Part shown: positions 63,443 through 64,000 of the stretch, in pieces
How the letters are laid out: each line of letters begins with the position of its first letter
How positions within the stretch are numbered: position 1 is the stretch's first letter
NCBI GenBank assembly: GCA_963768085.1
Contig: CAVYGO010000001.1
Span: forward strand, 193,267-257,266
Source: Pukyongia sp963768085
Lineage (GTDB): Bacteria > Bacteroidota > Bacteroidia > Flavobacteriales > Flavobacteriaceae
Direction: 5' to 3'
DNA: 64,000 nt
Position numbers and translations under genes: made by a program
Notes under the pieces: model-generated
Told to the model about the DNA's origin: nothing
Databases searched by the model: none
Seen by the model: only the letters and a program-made list of their open reading frames with translations

Positions 63443-63550
63443 AGAAGGCGGCGACCTACTTTTCCACGAATGTAGTATCATCGGCGCAAACGGGCTTAAC
63501 TTCTCTGTTCGGAATGGTAAGAGGTGAGCCCCGTCGCTATAACCACCTTA
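63443..63550 (-). rRNA. rrf: 5S ribosomal RNA
   Basis: About 108 nt. On the minus strand AAGGTGGTTATAGCG at the 5' end pairs with the 3' end CCGCCTT to form helix I. The core GAACAGAGAAGTTAAGC is the conserved 5S loop region. The length fits Flavobacteriaceae 5S RNA. Ends are estimated to within a few bases. Confidence 0.93.
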
Positions 63551-63574
63551 AATTGTCGAGTTAGTATTGAGCTA

Positions 63575-63618
63575 TTAGTATGTAGTATCGAGAAGCGATC
63601 TCCATACTCAATACTCAG
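63575..63618. repeat. Imperfect inverted repeat in the 23S-5S spacer
   Basis: TAGTATGTAGTATCGAGA on one side and TCTCCATACTCAATACT on the other form an imperfect stem. A second short hairpin, CTCCCTCC / GGAGGGAG, is at about 63703-63722. Both may guide rRNA processing. Confidence 0.5.
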
Positions 63619-63730
63619 TACTGACTACTAGTATTATAACATAATTGAGAATAAGAAATAGGAAAAAAACGTTTTTTTGTAATACCTATAAAAGAGTGCT
63701 CTCCCTCCCGAAGGAGGGAGAAGCGCGTAC

Positions 63731-64000
63731 ATAAGCATACGGGTTATTAGTATCACTCGGCTACGTACGTTACCGCACTTACACCTGTGACCTATCAACG
63801 TGGTAGTCTCCCACGACCCTTTAAAGAAATCTCATCTTGTGGTGGGTTTCGCGCTTATATGCTTTCAGCGCTTATCCCTTCCCAACGTAGCTACCCAGCA
63901 ATGCCACGGGCGTGACAACTGGTACACCAGAGGTTAGTCCAACTCGGTCCTCTCGTACTAGAGTCAGATCCACTCAAATTTCTTGCGCCCACTGTAGATA
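63731..64000 (-). rRNA. rrl: 23S ribosomal RNA, 3' end (partial)
   Basis: The minus strand carries the conserved 3' part of 23S rRNA: the sarcin-ricin loop region (AGTACGAGAGGACCGAG, plus-strand about 63943-63960) and the TGGTGTACCAGTTGTCA segment. The gene continues past the end of the window. The 3' end is estimated. Confidence 0.95.

Noticed and set aside
1..64000. Defence island, prophage, CRISPR array, insertion sequence or integron
   Set aside because: I found no transposase, integrase, capsid, Cas or restriction gene and no regular spaced repeats. The palindromes near 63.2 kb lack attC core sites and a cassette gene.

Overview
The window looks like a chromosome segment of a Flavobacteriaceae bacterium (Bacteroidota), probably marine; I cannot resolve the genus. 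The evidence is secreted proteins ending in type IX secretion (T9SS type A) sorting domains, a TonB-dependent receptor paired with a DUF4249 lipoprotein, lineage-typical DUF4835, DUF6913 and DUF6095 proteins, a long-form GAPDH, moderate-to-low GC, and promoters of the Bacteroidota form TTG-N17..23-TAnnTTTG.

Layout. 1-3.3 kb: the tail of an anti-sigma factor and a large secreted serine hydrolase with four C-terminal repeats. 3.3-11.1 kb: pcm, then a compact plus-strand run (Gfo/Idh oxidoreductase, 3-hydroxyacyl-CoA dehydrogenase, DUF1015, YggS, exonuclease/GIY-YIG fusion, K+ channel, miaA) closed by a terminator. 11.1-16 kb: two-component system, coaE, YbbR-like protein, glycosyltransferase. 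16-21.6 kb: two tandem, partly identical T9SS cargo genes, one carrying frameshifts. 21.7-27.6 kb: minus-strand operon bamD-rpoZ-coaBC-DUF4835-recN-fabI. 27.7-36.7 kb: dapA, DUF6913, ligA, a T9SS cargo protein, aquaporin, LOG protein, prmC and GNAT. 36.7-43.9 kb: ribD, EamA transporter, YigZ, thioesterase, dnaA, LMW phosphatase, a sugar dehydrogenase with a sorting tail, and an RsmI-like methyltransferase. 44-54 kb: muramidase-like protein, mltG, GNAT, dapF, HtrA protease, GAPDH, a Tat-exported oxidoreductase, GNAT, TPR protein, trmD, rplS. 54.3-62.7 kb: a candidate non-coding RNA, monomeric isocitrate dehydrogenase, TonB receptor/DUF4249, glycerate kinase, murQ, DUF6095. 62.75-64 kb: a hairpin-rich repeat region, then an rRNA operon entering on the minus strand (5S and the 3' end of 23S).

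Most genes are housekeeping, and I found no defence island, prophage, CRISPR array, insertion sequence or tRNA gene. Four things stand out. (1) Six loci carry small indels that break otherwise normal genes, including the essential dnaA and bamD; this points to residual sequence errors more than to decay. (2) At least six genes have a -7 promoter box ending 4-5 bases before the start codon, which implies leaderless mRNAs. (3) A promoter-to-terminator unit of about 300 nt between rplS and icd has no plausible ORF and contains several hairpins. (4) A paired palindromic operator-like motif lies upstream of the serine hydrolase.
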